DNA from: Owenia fusiformis
Lineage: Eukaryota; Annelida; Polychaeta; Sabellida; Oweniidae
DNA length: 64,000 nt
Reading direction: 5' to 3'
NCBI GenBank assembly: GCA_903813345.2
Contig: CAIIXF020000011.1
Location: forward strand, 8,902,842-8,966,841
Shown: one piece after another, positions 62,629-64,000 of the stretch
Numbering within the stretch: position 1 is the first letter of the stretch
Layout of the letters: each line of letters begins with the position of its first letter
Position numbers and translations under genes: made by a program
Notes under the pieces: model-generated
Told to the model about the DNA's origin: nothing
The model's input: only the letters and a program-made list of their open reading frames with translations
The model's database searches: none

Positions 62629-64000
62629 ATGGGAAAGCAAGAAAAGAAGGAAAAAACATGGACAAAAAATGAAGTTTTCGCGCAATTGAAGAATAAAGGA
62701 GAGAAGGCAAAGTTAAAGAAAGATTTGATAGATTTAACAATTTCACAAAAAGTCACGAGATTTCGTAAAACGGATGAGTTGAAGGACCTTAAGGATTGGG
62801 TAAAAACTATTCGGCAAACAACTGGTCATAGTGCATGTGGTATTCCGACCGCTGATAGCCTAGACAATCCCAAACGCAGATGTAAAAGTGCATTTCCAGG
62901 CGTCAGTGCTGCCAGTGCGTATAACCATGACATAAATCCTAATAGAGGAAACATATTACGCAGGCAAACACATCAAAAACTTCATGTTTCATCTGCAAAA
63001 TCTATCAGACCTAAATCAATGACAAAGGAGAAGATTTTACAACATTATGCGGAAATGCGATCTGTACCAGCCTATCAGTTATTTACAATGGAGAAGATGG
63101 CAAAGGAAGAAGAAGGTGAGATGACAGAACCTGTTGGAAACAATGATTCCTTAACTTTTGAAGAGACATATGACATTTGGAAAAGATCTGTTGTAAAAAT
63201 GAAGAAAGCAAAAAAGTCATGTGAGGTTCATTCTGACCCAAACATCGTTGACAATGGTTTGACAGTTCCAAAAAGTCGCACGCCTCTTAAAACGACTGAT
63301 AACTCTAAAACGATAACAATAGATGAAGAAAATGAAATCGAAACTTCCAATAACGGAAAAGAGCCCTTAACAATTGGTTTGAAAGCTTCGGGGAAACCCT
63401 TACCGACACCTTTACCTGGAGATGTTTCACAAGGAGATAAAATGGGTGATACATCTTTATCACATGCTAATGATACATGTACAGATTCTGAAAACACGAA
63501 AACGAAGTCAAAATGGACCGATATAAGGAACAAGGTCGAAAAAGATATATTCGATAAGAAATATGAATATACGAATTCAAAATTGCAACCAAAGGTTTTA
63601 CCACAGCTTCATCAAATTGTGAGTGGTATTATTCATAACAAAACTTCTCAGACCTTTTTAAAAAGATTTGACGGTGAAAGTGATCAAGATGATGTTTCTG
63701 AGTGCGAGTCTGTTCTCTCGGACCTTCACTCAGGAGAATTACAAAACCAAAAGGAAAAGCTTGCAAAAATAGAATATGATTCAACAGGAGGTAAATCAAC
63801 TTTGAGTGCATCAGATGACATTTGTATGAACCCTGGCACTCATCCATCGACAAGAGAAACAATTAGGTGCGATCCGTCAACAGCATTACCTCCTAATGAG
63901 CTTACTAGTGCGACATCTCAATTAAGAATATCATCAGTATTATGTAACTCTCAACTAAATGAACAGCCAAGGCCAATATCACCCGATATTGCTATCTATA
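62629..64000 (+). CDS. Uncharacterised protein, paralogue B (partial, 457+ aa)
   Basis: Open from ATG 62629 (A at -3, G at +4) to the window edge with no stop. No known family recognised. Hydrophilic, lysine- and serine-rich, with no signal peptide or membrane span. Features: a basic helical start (KKEKTWTKNEVFAQLKNK), LTISQKVTR at 36-44, WVKTIRQTTG ending at Gly66, a basic central part (PKRRCKSAF at ~84), a helix around 145-165, then KWTDIRNKV (Trp296) and FLKRFDGESDQDD (Asp348 onward), followed by acidic and Ser-rich sequence. TTG, LT-4-VT, a Trp helix and an acidic motif occur in the same order as in the gene at 53,572, with nearly the same spacing. A nuclear or scaffold role is guesswork. 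The reading frame and composition make it a convincing gene. Confidence 0.8.
   Translation, partial: MGKQEKKEKTWTKNEVFAQLKNKGEKAKLKKDLIDLTISQKVTRFRKTDELKDLKDWVKTIRQTTGHSACGIPTADSLDNPKRRCKSAFPGVSAASAYNHDINPNRGNILRRQTHQKLHVSSAKSIRPKSMTKEKILQHYAEMRSVPAYQLFTMEKMAKEEEGEMTEPVGNNDSLTFEETYDIWKRSVVKMKKAKKSCEVHSDPNIVDNGLTVPKSRTPLKTTDNSKTITIDEENEIETSNNGKEPLTIGLKASGKPLPTPLPGDVSQGDKMGDTSLSHANDTCTDSENTKTKSKWTDIRNKVEKDIFDKKYEYTNSKLQPKVLPQLHQIVSGIIHNKTSQTFLKRFDGESDQDDVSECESVLSDLHSGELQNQKEKLAKIEYDSTGGKSTLSASDDICMNPGTHPSTRETIRCDPSTALPPNELTSATSQLRISSVLCNSQLNEQPRPISPDIAIY

Overview
This is AT-rich, gene-poor, repeat-dominated eukaryotic DNA, with intron-style splice signals, TA-flanked DNA transposons, satellites and a 500-N assembly gap. 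Frequent TACATGTA words, a molluscan style of repeat landscape and the absence of any bacterial-type operon suggest a marine lophotrochozoan, most likely a bivalve. That assignment is inference. No rRNA, tRNA or CRISPR was recognised.

Layout. 1-560: 18/19-bp and 36-bp minisatellites. 560-13,480: mostly unique non-coding DNA with a decayed 104-bp repeat (3.6-4.9 kb), an inverted-repeat MITE (5.6-6.1 kb), a duplicated ~145-bp segment (7.5-7.95 kb), relict satellite monomers (8.16-8.47 kb) and one possible first exon or small membrane ORF downstream of a perfect CRE (8.8-9.2 kb). 13.55-15.2 kb: a 107-121-bp minisatellite. 15.4-15.8 kb: a frameshifted coiled-coil ORF. 15.97-24.48 kb: a diverged ~186-bp satellite in one orientation, split by a ~3.2-kb transposon-like insertion (16.77-20.01 kb) that carries a pipsqueak-type HTH fragment. 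24.48-24.82 kb: a unique spacer. 24.82-37.91 kb: the same satellite in the opposite orientation, homogenised into a 558-bp (3 x 186) higher-order repeat, running into the assembly gap.

After the gap there is a plausible terminal exon of a secreted or ectodomain protein (38.5-38.9 kb). A belt of DNA transposons follows: a fold-back element (39.2-40.9 kb), a decayed mariner with transposase remnant (41.0-41.9 kb), and a 5.1-kb long-inverted-repeat element (42.0-47.1 kb) that contains a second, TA-flanked palindromic element. 47-53.3 kb is mostly featureless apart from a TTAGCA-rich minisatellite and two weak small ORFs.

The two credible genes lie at the right end: a 621-codon ORF (53.57-55.44 kb) and an ORF of at least 457 codons that runs off the window (62.63 kb onward). 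Neither is from a family I recognise. They share motifs at matching positions and both have a splice acceptor just before the ATG, so I propose they are diverged tandem paralogues, separated by a 4.06-kb TA-flanked fold-back transposon and a minisatellite.

The most interesting features are the inverted satellite pair with a once-per-repeat CENP-B-box-like motif, the neighbouring pipsqueak-type DNA-binding fragment, and the unnamed paralogue pair.
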